This document shows, piece after piece, positions 23,591 through 31,915 of a DNA stretch of 43,046 nucleotides; the stretch's first letter is position 1; each line of letters starts with the position of its first letter. Position numbers and translations under genes: made by a program. Source of the stretch: Candidatus Zhuqueibacterota bacterium (GTDB taxonomy: Bacteria > Zhuqueibacterota > Zhuqueibacteria > Zhuqueibacterales > Zhuqueibacteraceae); contig JAKEEU010000258.1 of the NCBI GenBank assembly GCA_022616415.1, positions 1-43,046 on the forward strand. The letters are read 5' to 3'. The notes below the pieces were generated by a model. It ran no database searches, was not told the origin of the DNA, and saw only the letters and a list, made by a program, of their open reading frames with translations.

Positions 23591-24913
23591 ATGGAAAACG
23601 TGAGGACCCATCATCGAATTATTTTGGGTGATTCACGAACGATGGCTGAGGTGAAAGATGAGTCGGTGCACCTTGTCGTTACCTCGCCACCGTATTGGCA
23701 ACTTAAAGATTATGGTCATGAAGATCAGATTGGGTTCAACGATACTTATGAAGATTATATCAACAACTTGAATCTAGTTTGGAATGAATGTTATCGTGTG
23801 CTTCATCCTGGCTGCCGGCTCTGTGTTAATATCGGCGACCAGTTTGCGCGTTCGATTTATTATGGCCGATACAAAATCATTCCGATACGCACTGAGATTA
23901 TCAAGTTTTGTGAGACGATTGGTTTTGACTACATGGGTGCCATCATTTGGCAGAAAGTAACAACTACAAACACGACTGGCGGCGCGACAATAATGGGTTC
24001 ATTTCCATATCCGCGCAACGGCATCGTCAAGCTGGATTATGAGTTTATCCTACTCTTCAAAAAGTTGGGCACGCCACCGAAGCCCATGCAAGAGCAGAAG
24101 GAGCGTTCAAAACTTACGATCGAAGAATGGAATCAATATTTCTACGGGCATTGGAATTTCTCCGGCGACCGGCAAGATCAACATCTTGCGGTCTTTCCCG
24201 AGGAATTGCCGCGCCGGCTCATTCGCATGTTTTCTTTTGTCGGTGACACCGTGCTTGATCCATTCTTGGGCAGCGGCACGACTTCATTGGTGGCACGTAA
24301 CTTGGAACGCCACTCGCTTGGTTATGAGATAAATAAAGATTTTTTACCTATCATTAAAAACAAATTAAACATTGGAAACCGTGATCTATTTGGCGAATCT
24401 GTTACTTTTGAAATAATTGAGCAAAATCCTTCTACGTACGGCTTTAAAGCCGAAATTGCTAAGCTACCGTATGTTTTTAAGGATCCTGTTAAGTTTGACA
24501 AAAAGGTCGATCCTCGGCAACTTCGCTTCGGCTCCAAGATTGACGGAAAAGAAGAGGCTAATGGCAATCTTTATTCCGTAAAGCGGGTAGAAGCGCCAGA
24601 TTGCATTGAGCTGGATACCGGTTTAAAGGTCCGCCTTTTGGGTGTGAAGCCAATTGCAGCAAAAAAAGAAGCAGCGGTGGCTTTTATTCAGCGAATCACC
24701 AAAGGCCAGAAAGTCTTTTTGAAATTTGACAAGCAAAAATATGATGAAGATCAGATGCTTTTAGCCTATCTCTTTTTGAAGAATAAAACTTTTATCAATA
24801 TGCATCTTATCAAAAATCATCTGGCCGAGGTTGACACCTCGATGGACTATCAGGCCAAAAGTCGATTATTGAGCTGTTATCAGGCGAACGGCGCAAGTGG
24901 AGACCGCGCTTGA
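23591..24913 (+). CDS. Beta-class DNA methyltransferase with C-terminal SNase-like domain
   Basis: 440 residues. The methyltransferase half has motif IV TSPPYW (31-36) before motif I DPFLGSGTT (223-231), the beta-class order; TSPPY favours N4-cytosine. From about 325 a staphylococcal-nuclease-like OB fold is recognisable: YSVKRVEAPDCIELDTGLKVRLLGVKPI, EAAVAFIQRITKGQKV, LLAYLFLKNKTFINMHLIKNHLAEV. The acidic residues after VRLLG and the Arg before LAY expected of an active nuclease are not seen, so it may only bind DNA. GGAAGGAGG precedes the ATG at 23591. It protects host DNA against the MjaI-type enzyme encoded next. Lower GC than its neighbours suggests transfer. Confidence 0.88.
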   Translation: MENVRTHHRIILGDSRTMAEVKDESVHLVVTSPPYWQLKDYGHEDQIGFNDTYEDYINNLNLVWNECYRVLHPGCRLCVNIGDQFARSIYYGRYKIIPIRTEIIKFCETIGFDYMGAIIWQKVTTTNTTGGATIMGSFPYPRNGIVKLDYEFILLFKKLGTPPKPMQEQKERSKLTIEEWNQYFYGHWNFSGDRQDQHLAVFPEELPRRLIRMFSFVGDTVLDPFLGSGTTSLVARNLERHSLGYEINKDFLPIIKNKLNIGNRDLFGESVTFEIIEQNPSTYGFKAEIAKLPYVFKDPVKFDKKVDPRQLRFGSKIDGKEEANGNLYSVKRVEAPDCIELDTGLKVRLLGVKPIAAKKEAAVAFIQRITKGQKVFLKFDKQKYDEDQMLLAYLFLKNKTFINMHLIKNHLAEVDTSMDYQAKSRLLSCYQANGASGDRA

Positions 24914-25515
24914 AAATCAACATGACCAATAAAGAAATTCAGTTGTTGCTGGAACTGCCAGCCTCTGAATTTCCCAAATACACGACGCAACTCATCAATT
25001 TGGCCAGCCAAAATGCCCAAGCCACACGACCAAAAGTCGTAGGGCAAATGAGCGAGCTTATCAAGCAGTTTCCTAAAAAGCATTGGCAAGAGTGGGAAGA
25101 ATGGTATCTGGAAAAGCATCCGGAAGCTATAGCTACGGCAACTGAGAAAATCGTAGCGATGTTAGAGCATCTCAAAAACGCAATGAGCCAGGTTGATCGG
25201 CAGTTGGTAACACAATGGGTACGCGATTTGGTGATCGTCAAAACCTTTATTGGCTTGCGATTTCAAGAAGCCGTGTTGAAGAAGGTTTCCCAACTTTATA
25301 AAACAACTTTTCGCATGGGAATGCCTGACGAGGAGAATAAGGGCATCGATGGCTATATTGGCAAACAACCGGTCTCAATCAAACCAACAACTTACCAAGC
25401 CAAACAAGGCTTGAGTGAGCAGATAAATGTTCCGATCATTTTTTATTCAAAGAAAAAGAATGGCATCGTCATTGAATTCGATGAAAAGCTTTTCGATGCG
25501 CTGCTATCCAAATGA
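24910..25515 (+). CDS. MjaI-family type II restriction endonuclease
   Basis: 201 residues. The opening KEIQLLLELPASEFPKYTTQLINLASQNAQATRPKVVGQMSELI closely recalls the MjaI restriction enzyme family (MjaI cuts CTAG). The central DEENKGIDGYIGKQPVSIKPTTY has a D-x12-x-K pattern compatible with a PD-(D/E)xK nuclease (GIDGYIG...SIK). The TTG at 24910 overlaps the methyltransferase stop (TTGA) and has GGAG 7 bp upstream; an ATG at 24922 has none. Cotranslation behind the methyltransferase fits R-M logic. Recognition of CTAG is inference from the family. The gene is AT-rich relative to mqnC. Confidence 0.85.
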   Translation: MKINMTNKEIQLLLELPASEFPKYTTQLINLASQNAQATRPKVVGQMSELIKQFPKKHWQEWEEWYLEKHPEAIATATEKIVAMLEHLKNAMSQVDRQLVTQWVRDLVIVKTFIGLRFQEAVLKKVSQLYKTTFRMGMPDEENKGIDGYIGKQPVSIKPTTYQAKQGLSEQINVPIIFYSKKKNGIVIEFDEKLFDALLSK

Positions 25516-25546
25516 ACAACAAGTGTTTTTATAAGACGAGGAAGAG

Positions 25547-26629
25547 ATGAGCATCAACTACCTCTACTCCAAATCCCGCGCCGGCGAGCGGCTCACGCGC
25601 GAAGAAGGCTTGGCGCTCCTGCGCGAAGGCGAATTGTTGGATCTCGGCTCAGTTGCTGAAGAAATCCGCTACCGCAAAAACCCCGATCCGTGGGTAACTT
25701 TTGTAGTGGATACGAATCCCAATTATACGAATATCTGCAACGTGGATTGTATCTTCTGCGCGTTCTATCGCCACGAGGGCGAGGAAGGTGAATACACCTA
25801 TTCGGTCGATCACATGATTCAAAAATTTAAAGAGTCTGCGCAGAAGGGGGTAACGACGGTACTCTTACAAGGCGGCGTCAATCCCAAACTGCCGTTCGAC
25901 TATTATCTCGAAATGGTGCGCCGCACGCGCGCCGAGGTGCCGGAGGTGCATCCGCATTTCTTCTCAACCTCGGAAATTCGCGGCATGGCGGAAGTTTCGG
26001 GAGTGTCTGTGCGCGAGGTGTTGCGGCAATTGAAAGAGGCCGGACTCAACACCATTCCTGGCGGCGGCGCGGAGATTCTCTCGGATCGCGTAAAGAAAAA
26101 AATTAGCAATAAAAAAGGTACTTCAGCAGATTGGCTGGAAGTCATGCGCGAGGCGCATTTGCTGGGCTACAAAACCACGGCGACGATGATGTACGGCCAT
26201 CTCGAAACCGACGAGGACATTATCGAGCATCTCGATAGCATTCGCGCGCTGCAAGATGAGACCGGCGGCTTTACGGCGTTCGTTCCGTGGAGCTTCAAGC
26301 CCGGCAACACGCCGCTGGAGAAAATCATTCCGACGTACGCGACGCCGATGCGCTATTTGCAGATGCTCGCCATCTCGCGCATCTATCTCGACAACTTTCC
26401 GCATATTCAAGCTTCATGGTTTTCGGAAGGCAAAAAGATCGGGCAAGTGGCTTTGCACTTCGGCGCGGATGATTTCGGCGGCACGCTCGTGGAAGAAAAT
26501 GTTCATGCCGCGGCGAATTTTGTCAACAAGACTTCGACGGACGAAGTTATCACACTCATTCGCGAGTCTGGCTTCGTTCCGGCGCAGCGGACGACATTGT
26601 ACGAAATTTTAAAAGTTTATGAGGCATAA
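25547..26629 (+). CDS. mqnC: Cyclic dehypoxanthine futalosine synthase (MqnC)
   Basis: 360 residues, full length. The radical SAM ligands lie in NYTNICNVDCIFCAFYR, followed by VLLQGGVNPKLPFDYYLEMV, LNTIPGGGAEIL and MMYGHLETDEDIIEHL. MqnC cyclises dehypoxanthine futalosine, the third step specific to this menaquinone pathway. GAGGAAG precedes the ATG. It is similar to the MqnE domain at 21664 (both have YTN/PTN-IC, PGGGAE, GHxET), as expected of related enzymes. It was probably adjacent to mqnE-mqnA before the R-M genes were inserted. MqnB and MqnD are not in the window. Confidence 0.95.
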   Translation: MSINYLYSKSRAGERLTREEGLALLREGELLDLGSVAEEIRYRKNPDPWVTFVVDTNPNYTNICNVDCIFCAFYRHEGEEGEYTYSVDHMIQKFKESAQKGVTTVLLQGGVNPKLPFDYYLEMVRRTRAEVPEVHPHFFSTSEIRGMAEVSGVSVREVLRQLKEAGLNTIPGGGAEILSDRVKKKISNKKGTSADWLEVMREAHLLGYKTTATMMYGHLETDEDIIEHLDSIRALQDETGGFTAFVPWSFKPGNTPLEKIIPTYATPMRYLQMLAISRIYLDNFPHIQASWFSEGKKIGQVALHFGADDFGGTLVEENVHAAANFVNKTSTDEVITLIRESGFVPAQRTTLYEILKVYEA

Positions 26630-26632
26630 AAG

Positions 26633-27088
26633 ATGGAAACCATTACCATCACCCTTCCTTCTCGATTGGCGGCTCGCGCGCGTTCACTTGCGGAAATGCA
26701 GCAGCAAAAGTTGCCCGAGTTTCTCCTGGTGGAATTGCAACATGTGCTGAAAAGAAAGGAGCCGGAACGAATGGCGCGCGCCAGTCGTCGGTCAACCAAC
26801 AATTGGCGCATTATGTCTGATCAAGAAGTAATGAATTTAGCCAATTTGCGCATGGACAAATGGCAAGCTTTGCAAATGCATCGTCTCATTCATCAAGCTG
26901 GAGCTCGCCAACTTACCTCAGAAGAGCAAAAAATTCTTGATACCTTGCTGGAGATACATAACGAGCTTGGCAGTAAAAAAGCAAAAGCTATCGCCGAAGC
27001 TATTCGGCGAGGATTGCTACCGCCGGCTAATGATCCTTACTGGATCCCCCCCCCACGTCGAAAATTGACGCCGAAAAAGAAAAAATGA
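26633..27088 (+). CDS. Hypothetical protein encoded upstream of an HNH nuclease
   Basis: 151 residues, family not recognised. The first 50 residues (METITITLPSRLAARARSLAEMQQQKLPEFLLVELQHVL) resemble a ribbon-helix-helix-like segment with a long helix. The second half is a helical domain (LTSEEQKILDTLLEIHNELGSKKAKAIAEAI) and the end is basic (PRRKLTPKKKK). The gene starts 3 bp after mqnC and overlaps the HNH gene by ATGA, so the three may be cotranscribed. A run of nine C at 27046-27054 near the 3' end could slip. A DNA-binding helper of the HNH protein is plausible but unproven. Confidence 0.7.
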   Translation: METITITLPSRLAARARSLAEMQQQKLPEFLLVELQHVLKRKEPERMARASRRSTNNWRIMSDQEVMNLANLRMDKWQALQMHRLIHQAGARQLTSEEQKILDTLLEIHNELGSKKAKAIAEAIRRGLLPPANDPYWIPPPRRKLTPKKKK

Positions 27089-27504
27089 TTACAAGAAAAA
27101 TCTGGCGACAGGTACGAGATGATTTCAACTGGTGCTGTTCATATTGTCAAATGCCGGCTATTTATTTGCCACAAGGGCTGGAAACAGAGCATATCGTTCC
27201 CCGTTCTTTAGGGGGCCGTGATACTGTTGGTAATCTTTGCCCGGCATGTCCAAACTGCAATGCTCACAAGGCCAAAAAAATTTTTGCTATTGATCCTCAA
27301 TCGCGCGACGAAGTGCTTTTGTTTAATCCCCGCAAACAAAAATGGATTGAGCATTTCAACTGGGACGAATCTGGAACACAAGTAATCGGGCGAACGAATA
27401 TTGGGCGAGCAACAGTGGCTGCTTTGAAAATGAATCTTCCCGATATAGTTGCGTGGCGAAGTATTATTATTGGGATTGGAGGTTATCCACCCAAGCTTGA
27501 TTAA
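27085..27504 (+). CDS. HNH endonuclease
   Basis: 139 residues. Zinc and catalytic motifs are CSYC (C18, C21), ETEHIVPRSLGG (His36), GNLCPACPNCNAHK with Asn57/His61 region. The order Cys pair, EHIVPR, N-C-x2-C-x2-CN-x2-K is that of the HNH family. It hydrolyses DNA, and such genes often occur in mobile cassettes or as homing-type nucleases. The C-terminus (GRATVAALKMN) is typical of the short standalone type. It is coupled to the preceding gene by four bases. Position behind mqnC parallels the R-M insertion before mqnC. Confidence 0.88.
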   Translation: MITRKIWRQVRDDFNWCCSYCQMPAIYLPQGLETEHIVPRSLGGRDTVGNLCPACPNCNAHKAKKIFAIDPQSRDEVLLFNPRKQKWIEHFNWDESGTQVIGRTNIGRATVAALKMNLPDIVAWRSIIIGIGGYPPKLD

Positions 27505-27551
27505 GAATCGGGTAAATCAAAATTTGCTCGTAAAAATTTCATTGAAGAAGT

Positions 27552-27579
27552 TTGCATTGTTCTCGTTTTGTGCTATATT
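27552..27579 (+). promoter_or_regulatory. Promoter of the GH19-like gene
   Basis: -35 TTGCAT (27552-27557), 16-bp spacer, -10 TATATT (27574-27579), about 70 bp before the ATG at 27648. Confidence 0.55.
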
Positions 27580-27647
27580 TAAGCGTGGATCAATTAAGAA
27601 TTCCCTTACATTAAACCAGATATTGAACCGTTTGCGTGGAGGTGCCA

Positions 27648-28265
27648 ATGTTTCGTTTTGATCACAAACGCTTCTTCACGGACTTCTCTCTCCGAACCGG
27701 CCTCACGCTCACGCCGGAGCGAAAAAGCGCTGTCGATTTTCTCGTGACGAAATTCGAGGGCGACGCCGGCTTCATCATGCTGCGCGAGCTCGCTTACGTG
27801 CTCGCCACCACCCGCTGGGAAACTGCGCACACCTTTCTGCCCATCAAGGAAAAACGCTTTAGCCGTGCAAACAATCCACGCGAATGGGAAAGACAGGATC
27901 GCTATTGGCGCACCGGCTTTTATGGACGCGGCTACGTGCAAATCACGTGGGAAGAAAACTACCGCAAGGCCGGCCAAAAATTGACGGGCACTCGTCTTGT
28001 CATCAACGGGGCGCCAGTGTTCGTCGGGGCGGAGACTTTTGTCCAAAATCCGGACTACGTTTTGAATCAAGAGGCCGCCTACGCGATTTGCAGCCGAGGC
28101 ATGCGCGAAGGCTGGTTCACCGGCAAAAAGCTCGGTGAATTTATTCGCGACGGCAGGCCGCCGGATTACGTCGGCGCGCGACGCGTGATCAACGGCACCG
28201 ACCACGCACAGGATATTGCGACGTTAGCCACACAATTTGAATTGTTGTTGAGAGCTTCAAGCTGA
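27648..28265 (+). CDS. GH19-like cell-wall hydrolase
   Basis: 205 residues similar to the GH19-type lysozymes of phages and bacteria. A candidate catalytic Glu58 lies in TTRWETAHTFLP, followed by GFYGRGYVQITWEENYRKAG (92-109) and a C-terminal DYVGARRVINGTD. No signal peptide is seen, so export would need a holin-like or other route, as with phage endolysins. GGAGG stands 6 bp before the ATG at 27648; upstream GTG is part of that site. No phage structural gene surrounds it. It may hydrolyse peptidoglycan or chitin; the stand-alone gene suggests a domesticated phage enzyme. Confidence 0.8.
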   Translation: MFRFDHKRFFTDFSLRTGLTLTPERKSAVDFLVTKFEGDAGFIMLRELAYVLATTRWETAHTFLPIKEKRFSRANNPREWERQDRYWRTGFYGRGYVQITWEENYRKAGQKLTGTRLVINGAPVFVGAETFVQNPDYVLNQEAAYAICSRGMREGWFTGKKLGEFIRDGRPPDYVGARRVINGTDHAQDIATLATQFELLLRASS

Positions 28266-28321
28266 AATCTTGAGCTGCAAAATTCTTATTTAGGGTTTTA
28301 AAAATAACTTCCCACCCTAAA

Positions 28322-28402
28322 GTAGTCCCCGCCCCTTGTGGGCGACTGTTTGAAGCAGCAAATTCGCCTTCGCCACAGTGCCCCACAAGGGGACAGGACT
28401 AC
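28322..28402. repeat. Long imperfect hairpin (two 27-bp arms)
   Basis: Arms 28322-28348 and 28376-28402 are inverted copies matching at 22 of 27 positions, including GTAGTCC, CCCCTTGTGGG and ACTG. The 27-bp loop lies between. There is no U run and the site lies between the GH19-like and the M20 genes, both on the plus strand. It could be a REP/MITE-like repeat or a processing/termination structure. Confidence 0.7.
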
Positions 28403-28517
28403 GCCGATCACAGGAAATAATTTTTAGACGCTCGCTTGATGCCAGTTTAATGCAAAGTTTCGCTGGATTCTTACAGCAAAGGCGATTCATTCTAAACCGT
28501 GATTCTGGAGAGGAGGA

Positions 28518-29795
28518 ATGATGGAAAGTCCGCTACCTGATCTAGTGGCAAAGATTGACAGTTATCGTGAAGAGGTAATTGCTTTTGAGACGCAGCTCAC
28601 CAAAATTCCGGCGCTCGGCCCGGAGAACGGCGGCGACGGCGAGCGCGACAAAGCCGAATACGTTACAACTTGGGTGAACCAATATCTCCGGCCGGATGAT
28701 TTGCAAGAATATCGCGCGCCGGACGAGCGGGTGTCGTATGGTTATCGGCCCAACCTCGTGGCCACTTTTTGTGGAAACACCCCGACTTCCTTTAAAAAAA
28801 ATACCAAAGGAAAATCGGGGCGCACGGTTTGGATCATGACGCATCTCGACGTGGTGCCGCCCGGCGATCTCTCGAAATGGACGGGCGATCCGTGGACCGT
28901 GCGCGTCGTGGACGGCAAGCTTATCGGCCGCGGCGTTGAGGATAATCAACAAGGCTTGACGTCATCGGTTTTCGCCGTCAAAGCTTATCGCGATCTCGAT
29001 CTCATCCCGCAACACAACGTCGGCTTGGTGTTCGTCTCGGACGAGGAGACCGGCAGCAAGCACGGCATTCAATATTTGCTCAAGCAGCATCGCCAGCTTT
29101 TTGGCCGCGACGATCTCATCATCATTCCCGATGCGGGCGACACGAAAGGGACGATGATCGAAGTGGCGGAAAAAAGCATTCTGTGGCTGAAATTTCATAC
29201 CAAAGGCAAACAAACGCACGGTTCGGCGCCGGAGCACGGGCACAACGCGCACAAGGCCGCGAGCCATCTGGCGGTTCGGCTCGACGCGCTGTACAAAAAA
29301 TTCGGCAAGCGCGACCCGATGTTCAGCCCGCCGATCTCGACGTTCGAGCCGACCAAACGGGAGGCGAACGTGCCGAACGTCAACACGATTCCCGGAGAAG
29401 ACGTGATGTATTTCGATTGCCGGATTCTCCCCAATTATAAAATCGCCGAGGTGATGAAAACGATCAAAGCGCTCGTCAAGGAAGTCGAAAAAAAGTTCAA
29501 AGTCAGAATCAAAATCTCTTTTGCACAACACGATCAAGCCGCGCCGCCAACTTCGCCGGAAGCGCCGGTGGTACAGGCGATCATTCGCGCGATGAAAGAG
29601 CTGCGCGGCCGGCGCCCCAAACCGATGGGAATCGGCGGCGGCACCGTGGCGGCGTATTTCCGCCGTGCCGGCATTCCGGCGGCCGTCTGGGGAACGATGG
29701 CCGAGACGGCGCACAGTCCGGACGAGTATTGTCTGATTAAAAATATACTTGACGATGCCAAAATTTTTGCGCATATTTTCTCTCAGAAACTTTAA
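28518..29795 (+). CDS. M20-family metallopeptidase (dipeptidase-like)
   Basis: 425 residues, the M20 peptidase/deacylase fold. Metal and catalytic residues are in IMTHLDVVPPG (His109, Asp111), RGVEDNQQG (Asp142), SDEETGS (Glu176 base, Glu177) and a late AETAHSPDEY. A lid/dimerisation domain lies between about 195 and 310. It hydrolyses dipeptides or N-acyl amino acids in the cytoplasm. Two tandem ATGs (28518, 28521) follow GGAGAGGAGGA; the second has better spacing. It heads a run with two M29-type genes, 8 bp to the next, suggesting a peptide catabolism operon. Confidence 0.9.
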   Translation: MMESPLPDLVAKIDSYREEVIAFETQLTKIPALGPENGGDGERDKAEYVTTWVNQYLRPDDLQEYRAPDERVSYGYRPNLVATFCGNTPTSFKKNTKGKSGRTVWIMTHLDVVPPGDLSKWTGDPWTVRVVDGKLIGRGVEDNQQGLTSSVFAVKAYRDLDLIPQHNVGLVFVSDEETGSKHGIQYLLKQHRQLFGRDDLIIIPDAGDTKGTMIEVAEKSILWLKFHTKGKQTHGSAPEHGHNAHKAASHLAVRLDALYKKFGKRDPMFSPPISTFEPTKREANVPNVNTIPGEDVMYFDCRILPNYKIAEVMKTIKALVKEVEKKFKVRIKISFAQHDQAAPPTSPEAPVVQAIIRAMKELRGRRPKPMGIGGGTVAAYFRRAGIPAAVWGTMAETAHSPDEYCLIKNILDDAKIFAHIFSQKL

Positions 29796-29803
29796 GAGGT
29801 TCT

Positions 29804-30922
29804 ATGGTCAAGATGAAAGTTGTCAAGAAAGCCGCTCTCCGGAAAACCGGCGCCAAAGCGACTAAGAAAGCAGCGGCGAAAGCGAAAGACAAAAGCATAA
29901 TTTCCAAGGCGAGCCAGGCTCGCAAAAAAGCTGCCGCAACTGGAACCGGCGCCGCACAAAAGCTTGTTGCCCAGCTCGAAGTTGCCGCGCGCACCGCGCT
30001 TGAAACTTGCCTGGCGGTCAAAGCCGGCGAGACAGTTCTCGTGATTACCGATGAGCACAAGCGCGAGATTGGCACGGTGATTTGGCATGTTGCCAAATCG
30101 CTCGGCGCTGAAGCGATGCTCGCGGAGATCATGCCGCGCAGCCGCAACGGTGAAGAGCCGCCGGCGCCGATTGCCGCGCTGATGGCGGCCAGCAGCGTAG
30201 TGCTCTGCCCCACCAGCAAATCGTTGACGCACACGGCAGCGCGCCGTGAAGCTTGCTCGCACGGGGCGCGGATCGCCACGTTGCCCGGCATTACGGAAGA
30301 CATGATGATTCGTTGCCTGGCCGCGGATTACAACGCGATAGCCGAGCGTAGCCAGCGGCTCTCAGTGGCTTTGGAAAGCGGCAACGAAGTGCACGTTACG
30401 AGTCCCGCTGGCACCGATATTCGACTCATCCGAGGCGCCCGCCACGCCAAACCCGATACAGGTTTTTATCTCAATCCCGGCGAGTACGGCAATCTGCCTG
30501 CCGGAGAAACGTTCTTCGCACCGATCGAAGGCACGGCACAGGGCGTGATCGTTTTTGACGGTGCGATGGCCGGCGTCGGCAAAGTCAAGACGCCGATTCG
30601 AATTATGGTGCGGAACGGCGTTGCCGTCGAAATTACCGGTGGGCCGGAGGCGCAAAAGCTGAACGAGCTGATCGCTCCGCTCGGCGAGGCGGCGCGCAAT
30701 ATTGCCGAGCTTGGCATCGGCACCAACGATCGCGCGCAAATTACCGGCGTCATTTTGGAAGACGAGAAGGTGATGGGCACGGTTCACATCGCGCTCGGCG
30801 ACAACATGTCCATGGGCGGCACGGTCTCGGTGCCCAGCCATCTCGACGGCCTCATTTTGCAGCCGACGGTTTATGTCGATGACCGGATGATTATGGAAGA
30901 CGGCAAGCTATTGGTCACTTAA
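29804..30922 (+). CDS. M29-type aminopeptidase with Lys/Ala-rich N-terminal tail
   Basis: 372 residues. Residues 1-50 are a Lys/Ala-rich, low-complexity tail (VKKAALRKTGAKATKKAAAKAK), like histone H1-type disordered segments. The rest resembles the M29 thermophilic aminopeptidase family: ITDEHKREIGTVIW, an ARREACSHGARIA segment, PAGETFFAPIEG, and the C-terminal VHIALGDNMSMGGTVSVPSHLDGLI with the family His and Asp ligands. It probably removes N-terminal residues from peptides using two metals. AGAGG precedes the ATG. The next gene is a paralog that lacks several of these residues. Confidence 0.82.
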   Translation: MVKMKVVKKAALRKTGAKATKKAAAKAKDKSIISKASQARKKAAATGTGAAQKLVAQLEVAARTALETCLAVKAGETVLVITDEHKREIGTVIWHVAKSLGAEAMLAEIMPRSRNGEEPPAPIAALMAASSVVLCPTSKSLTHTAARREACSHGARIATLPGITEDMMIRCLAADYNAIAERSQRLSVALESGNEVHVTSPAGTDIRLIRGARHAKPDTGFYLNPGEYGNLPAGETFFAPIEGTAQGVIVFDGAMAGVGKVKTPIRIMVRNGVAVEITGGPEAQKLNELIAPLGEAARNIAELGIGTNDRAQITGVILEDEKVMGTVHIALGDNMSMGGTVSVPSHLDGLILQPTVYVDDRMIMEDGKLLVT

Positions 30923-30945
30923 CGTGTATTCGCCGGAATCACCCA

Positions 30946-31899
30946 TTGAACAAACTCGAAAAAGCGGCTAAGCTCGTGCTGATCGACGGCTTGGAATTGC
31001 AGCCCCAACAGTCGATCTTGCTCGTTTCCGACGTGAAGCAAACGCACGCGGCGCTGGCTTTTCATAGCGTGGCGGCAAAAGCGCGCGTCGAAATCAACTC
31101 ACTCCTCATTTCCAGCCGGCCCAACGACCGGCCGCAGCTTTCTTCTTTTTCAAAAAATTTAATTCAATCCGCCGAATTTGCCGTCGTGCTTTTAGCCAAG
31201 CCGGACGCCGATAGCTTGAATTGGCTGCGGCAACAAAACCGCACGCGCGTGATTCTTTTTCCTCAAATCGACGACGAGACGATTCAGCCGTGCTTGGAGG
31301 CGGATCAACGCCTGATTCGCGAGCGCAGCCGCAAGCTGGCGGATATTCTGACGATCGGCCGCACGTTGCAGCTCACCACGGCCAACCCCGCCATAGCAGG
31401 GCTGAAAATGTCGATTGCACATCACCGCGGCAATGCGGAAATCACGCCGCTGTTGCCTGATTCGTATTTTGCGGCGCTGCCGATCGGCCGCGCTTTTTTA
31501 ACGCCCGAAATCAATTCCGTGCAAGGCGAGGTATTCCTGGACGGGGTGGCCGGCACCCGAGGCAGCCTCTCTCCGAACATTTATCTCAAAGTCGCCGACG
31601 GCCGCATTACGCTGATCAAAGGCGGCAAGGCGGCCGACGAGCTGCGGCGGCGGCTGCGCCAGGCGGAGGCAAACGCTCGCATGGTGGTGGAAATCGGGGT
31701 CGGCTTGAATGGCAAGGCGCGTTGGGGCAACTCGGAGTTCGAAGACGAAAAAGTTCTCGGCACGGTGCATCTCGGTTTTGGCCGCCTGCCGAGTGGCAGC
31801 AAAATTTCGGAAATTTTTGCCAAGGGCATTGTCCAAGCCCCGAGCGTGACGATTGATGGAAAGAAAATTATCGAGGAGGGAAAAGTTTTGTTTGGGTAA
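30946..31899 (+). CDS. Degenerate M29 aminopeptidase paralog
   Basis: 317 residues, without the Lys-rich tail, sharing the architecture of 29804-30922 (KLEKAAKLVLIDGLELQPQQSILLVSD..., FEDEKVLGTVHLGFG). Where the partner has PAGETFFAPIEG it has PIGRAFLTPEIN, and where the partner has SHLDG it has IFAKG. The Glu and His/Asp metal ligands are thus lost while EDEK is kept, so it is probably inactive. It begins at TTG 30946, 23 bp after the first gene, with no ATG in frame. A regulatory subunit or heterodimer partner is possible; this is inference from tandem layout. Confidence 0.75.
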   Translation: MNKLEKAAKLVLIDGLELQPQQSILLVSDVKQTHAALAFHSVAAKARVEINSLLISSRPNDRPQLSSFSKNLIQSAEFAVVLLAKPDADSLNWLRQQNRTRVILFPQIDDETIQPCLEADQRLIRERSRKLADILTIGRTLQLTTANPAIAGLKMSIAHHRGNAEITPLLPDSYFAALPIGRAFLTPEINSVQGEVFLDGVAGTRGSLSPNIYLKVADGRITLIKGGKAADELRRRLRQAEANARMVVEIGVGLNGKARWGNSEFEDEKVLGTVHLGFGRLPSGSKISEIFAKGIVQAPSVTIDGKKIIEEGKVLFG

Positions 31900-31915
31900 C
31901 AGGCGTATAGAATGG

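Noticed and set aside
27648..28265. Prophage
   Set aside because: A GH19-like hydrolase and HNH gene are near, but no terminase, portal, capsid, tail or integrase gene is present.
28322..28402. Intrinsic terminator
   Set aside because: No U run after the stem on either strand; kept as a repeat only.
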